A stretch of DNA of 35,342 bases, from contig PCVY01000004.1 in the NCBI GenBank assembly GCA_002787155.1, forward strand, positions 1-35,342, given 5' to 3'. Under the pieces are notes generated by a model. It saw only the letters and a program-made list of their open reading frames with translations. It was not told the origin of the DNA and ran no database searches. Source of the stretch: Candidatus Abzuiibacterium crystallinum. GTDB lineage: Bacteria; Omnitrophota; Omnitrophia; Omnitrophales; Abzuiibacteriaceae. The translations under genes were made by a program, and so were the position numbers. Below are positions 16,999 to 26,003 of the stretch, in pieces; within the stretch, counting starts at the first letter, position 1, and every line of letters starts with the position of its first letter.

Positions 16999-17799
16999 CT
17001 ACAGTCCAAGCACTTGCTGCATATTATATGTGCCGGGACGCTTTTTCGCAAGAAACTTTGCAGCCTGAATGGCCCCTTTGGCAAAGGCATTCCGGGAGGT
17101 AGCACGGTGGGAAATTTCAATTTTTTCGCCTTCTGTCATGAAAGAAACAATGTGATCCCCGACAATATCACCGCCGCGCAGCGCATGCACGCCGATGGTG
17201 CCGCTGGGACGGGCTCCCGTTTCTCCGTGACGGCCATAAATCACCTTGTCTTCGATCAAGACTTTTCGCGCTTCGGCAATCTGCCGGACTAATTCAAGCG
17301 CTGTTCCGCTCGGCGCATCCTTTTTATGGCGGTGATGCGCTTCAACAATTTCAATGTCATAAGTGGGGTCAAGAATGGACGCCGTCAATTGGGCCAGCTT
17401 AAACAAAAGATTGACGCCGACACTCATGTTGGGAGATTGAACGATGGGAATTTTCTTAGAAGCGCTCTTAATCGCTTTCTTGACCGTATCGGTTAAACCG
17501 GTGGTACCGATGACCATCGCCGTACCATACTCTGAAGCCAATTTTAGATTCTGGTAAGTGCAAGTCGGATCGGTAAAATCAATCATGACCTGTCCGTGGC
17601 GGATACATTCCCGCAAATCAGGATGAATGGGCACACGCATGCTCCGCCGGCCCAATAATTCACCGACATCCCGCCCGATCGACGGATGATCTGATTTCTC
17701 AAAAGCTCCGGCAATTTTGACCTGCGGATCCGCGGCCGCCAACTGCAAAATAGCCTGTCCCATTCGGCCGCCGGCGCCTGCCACAATAATCTTAACCAC
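16999..17799 (-). CDS. dapB: 4-hydroxy-tetrahydrodipicolinate reductase
   Basis: DapB uses NAD(P)H to reduce hydroxy-tetrahydrodipicolinate on the way to diaminopimelate and lysine. The 266 residues are the usual length. The Rossmann motif is GAGGRMGQ (8-15). The active site EAHHRHKKDAPSGTA (153-167) has His155 and Lys159 where E. coli has His159 and Lys163. FxDPT-like IDFTDP and the NMSVGVN loop are present. It overlaps dapA by eight bases and is the last gene of the amino-acid block; 100 bases separate it from the outer-membrane operon. Confidence 0.97.
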   Translation of the reverse strand: MVKIIVAGAGGRMGQAILQLAAADPQVKIAGAFEKSDHPSIGRDVGELLGRRSMRVPIHPDLRECIRHGQVMIDFTDPTCTYQNLKLASEYGTAMVIGTTGLTDTVKKAIKSASKKIPIVQSPNMSVGVNLLFKLAQLTASILDPTYDIEIVEAHHRHKKDAPSGTALELVRQIAEARKVLIEDKVIYGRHGETGARPSGTIGVHALRGGDIVGDHIVSFMTEGEKIEISHRATSRNAFAKGAIQAAKFLAKKRPGTYNMQQVLGL

Positions 17800-18697
17800 G
17801 TGCTTGTGCTCCTTCCAGCAAACCGGATGATTGTAAAACGGCTTTTAATTTTTTCCTGTTCTCCGCGCCCATCTCACACAAAGGCAATCGAAATTCGGCA
17901 TGAATTAAACCCATCTCTTCCAGCGCTGTCTTGACCGGGATGGGATTGGTTTCGATAAAAAGTGTTTTGGATAACGGAAAAAGCGCCTGATGGATTTTGG
18001 ACGCTTTTCCAAGATCACCGTCCAAAGCGGCATGAACCATATCGCGCATCAGTTTGGGCGCCACATTGGCCGTCACCGAAATAACGCCTCGTGCGCCCGC
18101 CGAGAGGAGCGGTAACGTCAAAGCATCATCGCCCGATAAGACAGCCAAATCGGTCATGGCCACAATCTCATTCGTCATATCAAGTTGTCCGCTTGCTTCT
18201 TTGACGCCGATAAACTGATCTATCTTCGATAACCGTTGAATGGTTTTCGGTGAAATGCAAATGCCCGTTCTGCCCGGCACATTGTAAATAATGATCGGAA
18301 CATTCACTTTTTTCGCAATGGCTTCGTAATGGCGGTAAAGTCCTTCTTGGGGCGGCTTGTTATAGTAAGGCGTCACGATCAAAAGTCCGTCCGCACCTAT
18401 TTTTTCAGCATATTCGCACAATTCGATGGCTTCGGCCGTCGCATTTGATCCTGCGCCGCAAATAACGGGAACACGCTGATTGACATAGTCGATGACAAGC
18501 GACATGACGCGCTTGTGCTCATCATGACTCATGGTCGCCGCTTCACCGGTCGTGCCGCACGGGACAATCATGTCCGTGCCATTGGCAATATGCCAATCGA
18601 TCAGCTTTTGAAAGCCCGCTTCGTCAATTTTACCCTGACGAAAAGGACTAACCAAAGCAACGATTGAACCTTTTAAATTTTTACGCGTGAGAACCAT
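17792..18697 (-). CDS. dapA: 4-hydroxy-tetrahydrodipicolinate synthase
   Basis: DapA condenses pyruvate with aspartate semialdehyde, the entry step to diaminopimelate and lysine. The 301-residue TIM barrel has the substrate motif CGTTGEAATM (47-56), Tyr138 in YNVPGRTG, and the Schiff-base Lys166 in FIGVKEASG. YYNKPPQEG is also typical. AAGG lies seven bases before the ATG. It overlaps dapF by 17 bases and dapB by 8, so translation is coupled in the order dapF, dapA, dapB. Feedback sensitivity to lysine cannot be read from the sequence. Confidence 0.97.
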   Translation of the reverse strand: MVLTRKNLKGSIVALVSPFRQGKIDEAGFQKLIDWHIANGTDMIVPCGTTGEAATMSHDEHKRVMSLVIDYVNQRVPVICGAGSNATAEAIELCEYAEKIGADGLLIVTPYYNKPPQEGLYRHYEAIAKKVNVPIIIYNVPGRTGICISPKTIQRLSKIDQFIGVKEASGQLDMTNEIVAMTDLAVLSGDDALTLPLLSAGARGVISVTANVAPKLMRDMVHAALDGDLGKASKIHQALFPLSKTLFIETNPIPVKTALEEMGLIHAEFRLPLCEMGAENRKKLKAVLQSSGLLEGAQARG

Positions 18698-19520
18698 TGA
18701 TATGCCTTAATGCCTCCATCAAAATTTTACCCTCAAATACAAATTGGGCGCTGCCTTCCAAGAACACTTTTTTGAGGCTTGAGCCTGAGGATTCTATATG
18801 AATTATCAGGTGTTCGCCACTGCGAGTTTCCACATAAACAGGAGAACTTGCCTTCTTTTGCGTCCAAGCCGTCACCGCCGCCGCCACGGAGCCTGTCCCG
18901 CAGGCGAGCGTCTCATCTTCAACCCCGCGCTCATAGGTTCTTACTTGCAGCAGTCCGTCTTGGGCCAATTGAACAAAATTAACATTGGTTCCTTTGGGTT
19001 GAAACTTCTCATGAAACCGAATGGCCCTGCCCCACTCTTTCACTTGAACGTTCGCCAGATCTTTTGTCCAAATCACCACGTGCGGCACACCCGTATTAAT
19101 CGATGCCATTTCAAATGTTCGATTTTGCACCGTCAATGAAATGCCTTCCCGTAAATCCTGAGGCTGCACCATCTGAACTTTAACGCTCTTTTTTTTCATT
19201 TCCGCCGTGACAGGCCCTGCCAGGGTATCAAAAGTCATTTTGGGCTTTAAGCCTAAAACTTCATGTGCAAACCTTCCGACACACCGATAGCCATTGCCGC
19301 AAGCTTCCGCCTCCGAACCGTCTGCATTCACAATGCGAAGAAAGAAGTCGTGTTGATCCGAAGGTTCAATAAAAAGAACACCGTCCGCGCCGATCCCGCG
19401 GTGCCAAGCACAAACAGTCCGTCCAAACGCTTTCGGATCGCGGATTTCGCCCTTGCGGTTATCAATGATCACAAAATCGTTTCCGGATGCTTCCATTTTA
19501 TAAAAAGGAACGCGGGTCAT
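18681..19520 (-). CDS. dapF: Diaminopimelate epimerase
   Basis: DapF converts LL- to meso-diaminopimelate, used for peptidoglycan and as LysA substrate. The 279 residues carry both catalytic cysteines, in ACGNGYRC (Cys74) and ACGTGS (Cys207), and the start motif KMEASGNDFVIID. The start is set at 19520: its ATG overlaps the PilZ stop codon as TAATG, and AGGA lies eight bases upstream. An in-frame ATG two codons earlier would be only two bases from that site. The enzymes between DapB and DapF (DapL, or the acylated route) are not in the window, so the pathway variant is open. Confidence 0.96.
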   Translation of the reverse strand: MTRVPFYKMEASGNDFVIIDNRKGEIRDPKAFGRTVCAWHRGIGADGVLFIEPSDQHDFFLRIVNADGSEAEACGNGYRCVGRFAHEVLGLKPKMTFDTLAGPVTAEMKKKSVKVQMVQPQDLREGISLTVQNRTFEMASINTGVPHVVIWTKDLANVQVKEWGRAIRFHEKFQPKGTNVNFVQLAQDGLLQVRTYERGVEDETLACGTGSVAAAVTAWTQKKASSPVYVETRSGEHLIIHIESSGSSLKKVFLEGSAQFVFEGKILMEALRHINGSHA

Positions 19521-19861
19521 TAACATTTTCCTAAATCAAGCAGTGTTTGCCAATTTTGATCGTTTAATTTTTCTTGAAATGAAACGTGTAAAACATAAGT
19601 TTTTTCATAACGGACTTTTTGGTTGTCATCCTGCGTACATCTCAACAAATGAGCGCTCAGCTTAAAAGGCCCGCCGATCATTTCGACGCGAACATGGATC
19701 GGTTGGTCGGATTCAAAATAGAGCGGACTTACAATTTTTGCCCCAATTCGGCTCAGATTCACAATGCAGGCCGGCGTATCAATATTAGGCCTCAGCCCGA
19801 TGGTTGCGAGAACAATCGGTATCTCAACCTCATATCGCGCTGTGTCTCTTCTCTCCTTCAT
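19520..19861 (-). CDS. PilZ-domain protein, probable c-di-GMP receptor
   Basis: The 113-residue protein is a single PilZ domain. The N-terminal arginine motif is ERRDTAR (RxxxR, residues 4-8) and the second binding motif is NLSRIGAKI, matching (D/N)xSxxG. These are the two c-di-GMP contact sites of the family, so binding is likely. GAGG lies five bases before the ATG. The stop codon overlaps the dapF start (TAATG) and lysA ends 19 bases upstream, so it is a full member of the amino-acid operon. PilZ proteins normally act on motility, polysaccharide or adhesion; why one is cotranscribed with lysine genes is not evident. It has no output domain and may act through a partner. Confidence 0.88.
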   Translation of the reverse strand: MKERRDTARYEVEIPIVLATIGLRPNIDTPACIVNLSRIGAKIVSPLYFESDQPIHVRVEMIGGPFKLSAHLLRCTQDDNQKVRYEKTYVLHVSFQEKLNDQNWQTLLDLGKC

Positions 19862-19880
19862 AATCTCCTCACACGCTTCC

Positions 19881-21140
19881 TTACTTAAGATAAGCGGGAA
19901 CGCGTTCTCGCTGAATCAAATCCTGATAAGTTTCCCGTTCGCGCACGATGTCAAAACGATTCCCTTTCACCAAGACTTCTGCTACGCGCGGCCTGGCATT
20001 GTACTGGGAAGACATGGTAAAGCCGTAGGCGCCTGCACCCAACAAACCAACCGCATCACCCGAACGTAAACTTTGGATTTTCCGGTTGGTAGCCAGAAAA
20101 TCGCCGCTTTCACAAATAGGTCCGACCAAATCATATTTCTGAACTTTACCCATGGTCGCTTTTGTTAAGGGCAAGATTTCATGATAAGCCCCGTAAAGTG
20201 CCGGACGCAGCAAATCATTCATGCCGCCGTCTACGATCGCATAGTGCTTAGAAGCCGCCTGCTTGATGTAAAGTACTTTTGTGACGAAGAGTCCGCCGTT
20301 ACCGGCAATAAACCGACCGGGTTCAAAAATGAGCTTGTAGCGGCGTCCTTTAAACAAAGGCAGTACCTTTTTGGCAAATTCAGCGGCCGTTTGAGGCTTT
20401 TCATCCGAATAAATAATACCGAGTCCGCCGCCCAAGTTAAGATATTGAATGCGATGCCCTTCTTTTTCAAGACTGGTGACAAAAATCAGTACTTTTCTGA
20501 AAGCCTTAACAAAAGGCTCGCCGTCCGTAATCTGCGATCCAATGTGGACATGCAGACCGCAAATCGACACATTCGGATAACGCATAGACCGCATAAAGGT
20601 CAAATGCGCCGTATCCAAATCAATGCCAAACTTTGATTCCGATTTTCCGGTCGCAATATAATCGTGTGTGTGCGGATCAATGCCCGGATTAATGCGCAGC
20701 GACACATTCACTCGCCGCTTCAATTGATGGGCGACCCGTTGAATGTTTTCAAGTTCGGGAATTGATTCGACATTAAAAAGTAAAATATTGGCCCGAATCG
20801 CATCGGCAATTTCTTGATCAGTCTTTCCGACACCGGCATAAACAATGCGTGCGCCCGGACACCCGGCCTTCCTTGCCTTAAAAAGTTCACCGCCCGACAC
20901 AATATCAAGCCCCGCTCCTTTTTGCACCAACGCACGCAGCACCGCCAAATTACCGTTGGCTTTCATGGCAAAACAAATGAGCGGCTTCACAGGCTCAAAC
21001 GCTTTTTTGATTTTTAAGAAGTGATCCGTAAACGTCTTATAACTGTACAAATAAAAAGGTGTTCCGACACGTCCGGCGATATCCTGAACGCGCACCTTTT
21101 CACAATACAGTTCCCCATTGCGATATTCAAAATCATGCAT
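19881..21140 (-). CDS. lysA: Diaminopimelate decarboxylase
   Basis: LysA removes CO2 from meso-diaminopimelate to give L-lysine, using PLP. The 419 residues are usual. The PLP lysine is Lys60 in CFAMKANGN. The phosphate loop is LNLGGGLGI, and FEPGRFI, HVHIGSQI and the substrate-closing CESGDFLA are all present. It overlaps argH by eight bases, which joins the arginine and lysine halves of the block into one apparent transcript. The PilZ gene follows after 19 bases. Confidence 0.97.
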   Translation of the reverse strand: MHDFEYRNGELYCEKVRVQDIAGRVGTPFYLYSYKTFTDHFLKIKKAFEPVKPLICFAMKANGNLAVLRALVQKGAGLDIVSGGELFKARKAGCPGARIVYAGVGKTDQEIADAIRANILLFNVESIPELENIQRVAHQLKRRVNVSLRINPGIDPHTHDYIATGKSESKFGIDLDTAHLTFMRSMRYPNVSICGLHVHIGSQITDGEPFVKAFRKVLIFVTSLEKEGHRIQYLNLGGGLGIIYSDEKPQTAAEFAKKVLPLFKGRRYKLIFEPGRFIAGNGGLFVTKVLYIKQAASKHYAIVDGGMNDLLRPALYGAYHEILPLTKATMGKVQKYDLVGPICESGDFLATNRKIQSLRSGDAVGLLGAGAYGFTMSSQYNARPRVAEVLVKGNRFDIVRERETYQDLIQRERVPAYLK

Positions 21141-22554
21141 GGAATTGCCTGCTTTTCCTAAGCTTCGCCGACGTTTGTTTGATCTGCTTTTTCCATTTCG
21201 TAATCGATGCCTTCACCATTTTAGGATTGGTGCTGCCGCTTGAGACCTTGCGTGCCACCGACGCCTGGGGTTCAAAAATATCCAACACGTCTTTTTTAAA
21301 TTTCGGAGAAAACTTTTGAAAATCCACCAGCTTAAGACCGCTTAAGTGTGTATGCGAATCCAAGGCATACTGTACCAGACGGCCAACCGCGTCGTGGGCA
21401 TCGCGAAAAGCAACTTTTTGGCCGACCAAGTATTCCAATAAGTCCGTGGCATACAAAAAACTGTCCTGCAGCGCTTGCTGACACGCCTCTTTATTCACAT
21501 CCATCGTACCTATCACGCCTGTCAGTACTTCAAGGGTGAGTTCGGCCAAGTCCAGCGCTTCAAAAAGCGGCTTTTTGTCCGCTTGCATATCCCGGTTGTA
21601 AGTGAGCGGCAGACCTTTCATCGTTGTCAACACCGACATCAGATGCCCGTAAGCTTCCCCCGTCCGGCCTTTGATTAATTCGAGCATATCCGGATTTTTC
21701 TTGTGCGGCATCAAACTGGATCCCGTTGAATATTGGTCTGAAAGCGTCACAAAACGAAATTCGGATGAATTCCAAAGGATCAAATCCTCAGACAAACGCG
21801 ACGCGTGCATCATTAAAATAGCCAGGTGTGAAATGGTCTCAATCACAAAATCACGATCGCTCACCGCATCCATGCTATTAGCGCTGGGGCGCTTAAATCC
21901 CAATAACTTGGCAACATAGGCCCGATCAATGGGGAGTCCGCTCCCTGCCAGAGCGCCAGAACCCAAAGGACATTCGCTCAAACGCTCCCTGATCGAAATG
22001 ACTCTTTCAAAATCACGGCGAAACATTTCAACATAAGCCAGCAGATGATGCGCCAACAGCACAATTTGGGCATGTTGTAAATGCGTATAACCCGGCACCA
22101 ATACTTTTTCATTCTTCTCCGCCTGACGGAGAAGGGCTGATTGCAACTGCGTAATCCGCAATGCCAAGGCTTTGGATTTGTTGATGACATACAAACGGGT
22201 CGATGTCGCCACCAAGTCATTGCGCGACCTCGCGGTATGTAATTTCTTAGCCAATTTTCCGATCTTCTTTTCCAGTGTTTCCTGAATGAGCGTGTGAATA
22301 TCTTCCACCTCAAGCATGAGAGCGCTGATGTCTTTGCGCTTCAGGATCGCCAGGATTTGCCAGAGGCCGCGGATCATTTTCTTGGTATCTTGCTTTGAAA
22401 TCAGGCCGACTTTGCCCAGCATGGAAACATGTGCCATGCTGACTTTCACATCCGAACTGAGCAAAGCATAGTCCGTCGCAAGCGAATATGAAAAACACTT
22501 CGCCGCAGGATGCAAATCTTCTTTGAAGCGCGCTCCCCACAATTTCTGACTCAT
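21133..22554 (-). CDS. argH: Argininosuccinate lyase
   Basis: ArgH splits argininosuccinate into arginine and fumarate, the last step of arginine synthesis. The 473 residues belong to the fumarase/aspartase superfamily. The signature GSSLMPHKKNPDM (278-290) carries the catalytic serine. HTARSRND (106-113) and PGYTHLQHAQ with Thr157 and His158 are also conserved. The start overlaps the argG stop codon as ATGA, so the two are translationally coupled. Confidence 0.97.
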   Translation of the reverse strand: MSQKLWGARFKEDLHPAAKCFSYSLATDYALLSSDVKVSMAHVSMLGKVGLISKQDTKKMIRGLWQILAILKRKDISALMLEVEDIHTLIQETLEKKIGKLAKKLHTARSRNDLVATSTRLYVINKSKALALRITQLQSALLRQAEKNEKVLVPGYTHLQHAQIVLLAHHLLAYVEMFRRDFERVISIRERLSECPLGSGALAGSGLPIDRAYVAKLLGFKRPSANSMDAVSDRDFVIETISHLAILMMHASRLSEDLILWNSSEFRFVTLSDQYSTGSSLMPHKKNPDMLELIKGRTGEAYGHLMSVLTTMKGLPLTYNRDMQADKKPLFEALDLAELTLEVLTGVIGTMDVNKEACQQALQDSFLYATDLLEYLVGQKVAFRDAHDAVGRLVQYALDSHTHLSGLKLVDFQKFSPKFKKDVLDIFEPQASVARKVSSGSTNPKMVKASITKWKKQIKQTSAKLRKSRQFHA

Positions 22555-23753
22555 GGTTTTTTCCTTTTAACGGACGCCCCTTGTCCTTCGTAAGGCAATC
22601 CCCAGATTTTCATAAAACCTTCCGCCGCCTTCCGGTCAAATGTATCGCCTTTGCCGTAAGTCGCCAATGCTTCCGAATAAAGCGAGTAAGGCGATTTCCG
22701 GCCCACCACCATGGCATTGCCGCGGTCTAATTTGATTCGGACGAAACCTGTCACCTTTGATTGATGCGCCGCAAAAAATGCATCGAGCGCTTGTTTTAAA
22801 GGTGAAAACCACATCCCGTCATAAACCAATTCGGCATAACGCTCAGAAATCACCCGTTTATAGTGCAGGAACGTTCTATCCATCACAAGCCCTTCGAGCT
22901 CTTCGTGCGCCGTCAATAAAAGAACGGCTGCCGGCGCTTCATACACTTCGCGCGACTTAATCCCCACCAGCCGGTTTTCAATTTGATCCATCCGGCCGAC
23001 ACCGTATCGTCCGCCGGTGCGGTTGAGTGATTCAATCAGTTTTACAATCGGCATCCGTTTACCATTGAGTGAAACCGGCTTTCCATTTTCAAATCCGATA
23101 TTCAAGTAAGCGGGCTTGGCGGGCGTTTTGGCAGGCGGACGGGTCATGACAAACGCACTTTCCGGCGCTTCCCGCCAGGCATCTTCCAGAATGCCGGCTT
23201 CAATGGCAATGCCCCAAATATTTTTATCAATCGAATAGGGGCTTTTCTTGGTCGCACTCACAATGATCTGATTTTTAGCTGCATATTCAATTTCTTCTTC
23301 GCGGGTTTTAAATTCCCATTCCCGAAGCGGCGCAATGATTTTAAAAGACGGATCCAGTGTCCGAATACCGACTTCCAGCCTCACTTGATCATTCCCCTTG
23401 CCGGTACAGCCATGGGCAATGTATTTTGCTTTTTCCTTTTGCGCAATCCGAACCAAGTGTTTGGCAATCAGCGGCCTGCCCAAAGCAGTCGCCATGGGAT
23501 ATTTTCCTTCATACCGGGCATGCGCCCAAAGGGCCGGCAAAATAAACGATTCGGCGAACTCATTTTTAAGGTCCTCGATATAAACTTTGCTGGCACCCGC
23601 CGATTTGGCTTTTCGCTCAAGCAGCTGACGATTCGGTGTTTCGCCGATAAATGCAGAGAAACAAATAACCTCAACGCCGTAACGTTCGATCAGCCACTTG
23701 ACTGCGCACGAGGTATCTAACCCGCCCGAATAAGCAAGAACTAACTTTTCCAC
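22551..23753 (-). CDS. argG: Argininosuccinate synthase
   Basis: ArgG joins citrulline and aspartate with ATP. The 400-residue protein begins MEKLVLAYSGGLDTS, with the PP-loop at 8-15. The GTG at 23753 is chosen because AGGAG lies six bases upstream and because family members start at this point. Another in-frame GTG six codons earlier lacks such a site. Further family segments include GCTGKGNDQVR and TRPPAKTP. A palindromic repeat (23792-23820) lies between argF and argG. Confidence 0.96.
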   Translation of the reverse strand: MEKLVLAYSGGLDTSCAVKWLIERYGVEVICFSAFIGETPNRQLLERKAKSAGASKVYIEDLKNEFAESFILPALWAHARYEGKYPMATALGRPLIAKHLVRIAQKEKAKYIAHGCTGKGNDQVRLEVGIRTLDPSFKIIAPLREWEFKTREEEIEYAAKNQIIVSATKKSPYSIDKNIWGIAIEAGILEDAWREAPESAFVMTRPPAKTPAKPAYLNIGFENGKPVSLNGKRMPIVKLIESLNRTGGRYGVGRMDQIENRLVGIKSREVYEAPAAVLLLTAHEELEGLVMDRTFLHYKRVISERYAELVYDGMWFSPLKQALDAFFAAHQSKVTGFVRIKLDRGNAMVVGRKSPYSLYSEALATYGKGDTFDRKAAEGFMKIWGLPYEGQGASVKRKKP

Positions 23754-23770
23754 TTTGATCTCCTTCTTCA

Positions 23771-23820
23771 CCTTGGGGTCACACCCAGACCTTGGGGTCA
23801 GGTCCCGGACCTGACCCCAT
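23771..23820. repeat. GGGGTCAGGTCC palindromic repeat at the argF 3' end
   Basis: GGGGTCAGGTCC (23794-23805) and its exact inverse GGACCTGACCCC (23807-23818) are separated by one base. The 11-base unit CCTTGGGGTCA occurs twice in tandem (23771-23781 and 23790-23800). Sequences of this type (TGGGGTCAGGTC) are dispersed repeats in many bacterial genomes. Here the element overlaps the last codons of argF and supplies its TGA stop. Confidence 0.75.
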
Positions 23821-24754
23821 GTAATCGGCCCACGTTTGAGCCGGATAAATAAATTAAAATAGCTTTTTGCACGTGCAAACGATTTTCTGCCTGGTCAAAT
23901 ACAATTGAATTAGAACCTTCCAACACCTCATTGGTAATTTCTTCGCCCCGGTGCGCCGGCAGGCAATGCATGATTTTAACCGTTTTCTTGGCCTTGCGAA
24001 CCAACGCTTGATTCACTTGAAAATCCTTAAACTGTTCTTTTTTCGAAGCCGCTTTCGATTCTTCTCCCATGCTCACCCACACATCGGTGTAAAGAATATC
24101 AGCACCCCGCACGGCCGGTGCAGGCGACGTAAATCCTTGTATTTTAGCGCCCGTTCGTTTGGCTTCATGACGCACCACTTGCATGATTTTAGGATTCGGT
24201 GCATGCGCTTTGGGGGTGGCGTAGACCACCTGAGCCCCCAAGCGGGCAGCCGTCAACAAAAGCGAGTGACAAACATTGTTGCCGTCGCCCACATAAGCAA
24301 TTTTTTTGCCTTTGATGCCGCCCAATGATTCTTGAATCGTAAAAAAATCCGACAAAGCCTGGCACGGATGTTCCATATCACTCAACCCATTGACCACGGG
24401 TTTGCCGAAATGCCTGGCAAATTCAAGGATGGCCCGGTGCGAGAAAGTCCGGAGAATCGCCACATCAATATAACGGCTCAATGAACGCGCCATATCGGCA
24501 ATGTCTTCCCTGACGCCTAATTTCACATCATTCGGCCCCAGGTAAATCACATGTCCGCCCATTGACACATACCCGGCTTCAAAAGACACCCGAGTCCGCG
24601 TTGATGGTTTTTCAAAAATAAGCGCCGCAACACGCCCATGCAAATAATCGCGATAACCCAAAGGCGATGCTTTGATTTTGCGGGCAAGCTCCAAAATGGT
24701 CTTCATTTCGGCCGCATCAAAATCAAAACTCTGAATAAAATTTCTAACCTTCAT
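23798..24754 (-). CDS. argF: Ornithine carbamoyltransferase
   Basis: ArgF makes citrulline from ornithine and carbamoyl phosphate. From the ATG at 24754 it has 318 residues. The carbamoyl-phosphate motif is STRTR (51-55), and HPCQ (129-132), DVWVSMGEE and the ornithine-binding HCLP (263-266) are all intact. The upstream in-frame ATG at 24775 lacks a ribosome site, while GGTGAGG precedes the chosen one, which overlaps the argD end by 11 bases. The last residues (about VRSGT) are encoded by the GGGGTCAGGTCC repeat, so the original C-terminus may have been altered. Confidence 0.96.
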   Translation of the reverse strand: MKVRNFIQSFDFDAAEMKTILELARKIKASPLGYRDYLHGRVAALIFEKPSTRTRVSFEAGYVSMGGHVIYLGPNDVKLGVREDIADMARSLSRYIDVAILRTFSHRAILEFARHFGKPVVNGLSDMEHPCQALSDFFTIQESLGGIKGKKIAYVGDGNNVCHSLLLTAARLGAQVVYATPKAHAPNPKIMQVVRHEAKRTGAKIQGFTSPAPAVRGADILYTDVWVSMGEESKAASKKEQFKDFQVNQALVRKAKKTVKIMHCLPAHRGEEITNEVLEGSNSIVFDQAENRLHVQKAILIYLSGSNVGRLHGVRSGT

Positions 24755-25937
24755 TCGCCTCACCCAGTGCTGCATCTAAAATACGCATGGCCTGATCAAT
24801 TAACCGTTTTGAAACCGTCATGGCCGGCATAATTCTGAGCACATTGCCTTGCGTGCAATTAATTAAAAGCCCGTTTGCCAAACACCGGTCGACAATCGCG
24901 GTACCCGGCACCGCCAGCTCAAGCCCCAGCATCAAGCCCAAACCGCGCACGTCCCGAATCACGGCATGCTTCTTTTTTAATTCAAGCAAAGCATCTTTCA
25001 AATAGGTTCCCATGTGTTTGACGTTCTCCAAAAGGCGCTCTCTGGCAATGGCTTTAAAAACCGCCAACGAAGCGCCGGCCGCCAAAGGATTGCCGCCGTA
25101 AGTAGACGCGTGCGTGCCCGGCGTTAGAACTTCTTCTTTGATGCGCGAATGAGCCACCAAAGCCCCGATCGGCGCCCCGCCTCCCAGCGTTTTGGCTAAC
25201 GTCATTAAATCAGGCTCCAGATCGTAATGCTGATAAGCGAACCATTTGCCCGTTCGTCCCATCCCTGTTTGCACTTCATCAAAAATGAGCAGCAATTTCT
25301 TTTCTTCGCACAGGACTTTTATTTTTTTCAAGAAATCCGGTTCGGCCACCCGAATACCGCCTTCCCCTTGAATGGGTTCCAACATAATGGCAGCGGTTTT
25401 GCCGCTGACTAATTTTTGAATTTGGTCAAAACGATTAAACTCGCCATACTGAAAACCGCCCGGCAGCGGGTCAAAGCCTTCATGAAACTTTTTTTGGCCG
25501 GTCGCGGTCAGGGTCGCCAGTGTCCGTCCGTGAAACGATTGATTCATCGTAATGATTTCGTAACGGCCCGATTTTGATCCCCATTTTCTTGCGAACTTGA
25601 TGGCGGCTTCATTGGCCTCGGCACCGCTGTTGCAAAAGAAAACCCGCCCCGGAAAAGACCTTTTCACAATTTCCTGAGCCAACTGTGCCTGTTTAAGATT
25701 CTGAAAATTATTCGGCACATGCAAAAGCTTCCGCGCTTGCTCTTTAATGGCTTGGCTGACCATCGGATGACAATGTCCCAGCCCGGAGACCGCCCAGCCC
25801 GGAAAAAAATCCAGGTAAGACTTGCCTTCAATATCCCAAATGCGCGAACCCTTCCCCTTCACAAAACAAATGGGCTTTTGTGTATAGGTTGGCAATACGT
25901 AAGTTTTATACATGTGATCAATGTCTTTATTTTTCAT
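24744..25937 (-). CDS. argD: Acetylornithine aminotransferase
   Basis: ArgD is a PLP enzyme that makes N-acetylornithine from acetylglutamate semialdehyde. It often also serves succinyldiaminopimelate in lysine synthesis. The 397 residues are usual. The PLP-binding Lys249 lies in TLAKTLGGGAPIGA, Asp220 in IFDEVQTGMGRTG, and the phosphate site in FCNSGAEANEAAIKFAR. The ATG has only a weak ribosome site. The gene is 66 bases after argB and overlaps argF. Confidence 0.95.
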   Translation of the reverse strand: MKNKDIDHMYKTYVLPTYTQKPICFVKGKGSRIWDIEGKSYLDFFPGWAVSGLGHCHPMVSQAIKEQARKLLHVPNNFQNLKQAQLAQEIVKRSFPGRVFFCNSGAEANEAAIKFARKWGSKSGRYEIITMNQSFHGRTLATLTATGQKKFHEGFDPLPGGFQYGEFNRFDQIQKLVSGKTAAIMLEPIQGEGGIRVAEPDFLKKIKVLCEEKKLLLIFDEVQTGMGRTGKWFAYQHYDLEPDLMTLAKTLGGGAPIGALVAHSRIKEEVLTPGTHASTYGGNPLAAGASLAVFKAIARERLLENVKHMGTYLKDALLELKKKHAVIRDVRGLGLMLGLELAVPGTAIVDRCLANGLLINCTQGNVLRIMPAMTVSKRLIDQAMRILDAALGEANEG

Positions 25938-26003
25938 GGCTTACCACACTATGACAACGCACGGCTGCGAGAAAACCTTGACAACTGATAAATCCAAAAA
26001 GAT

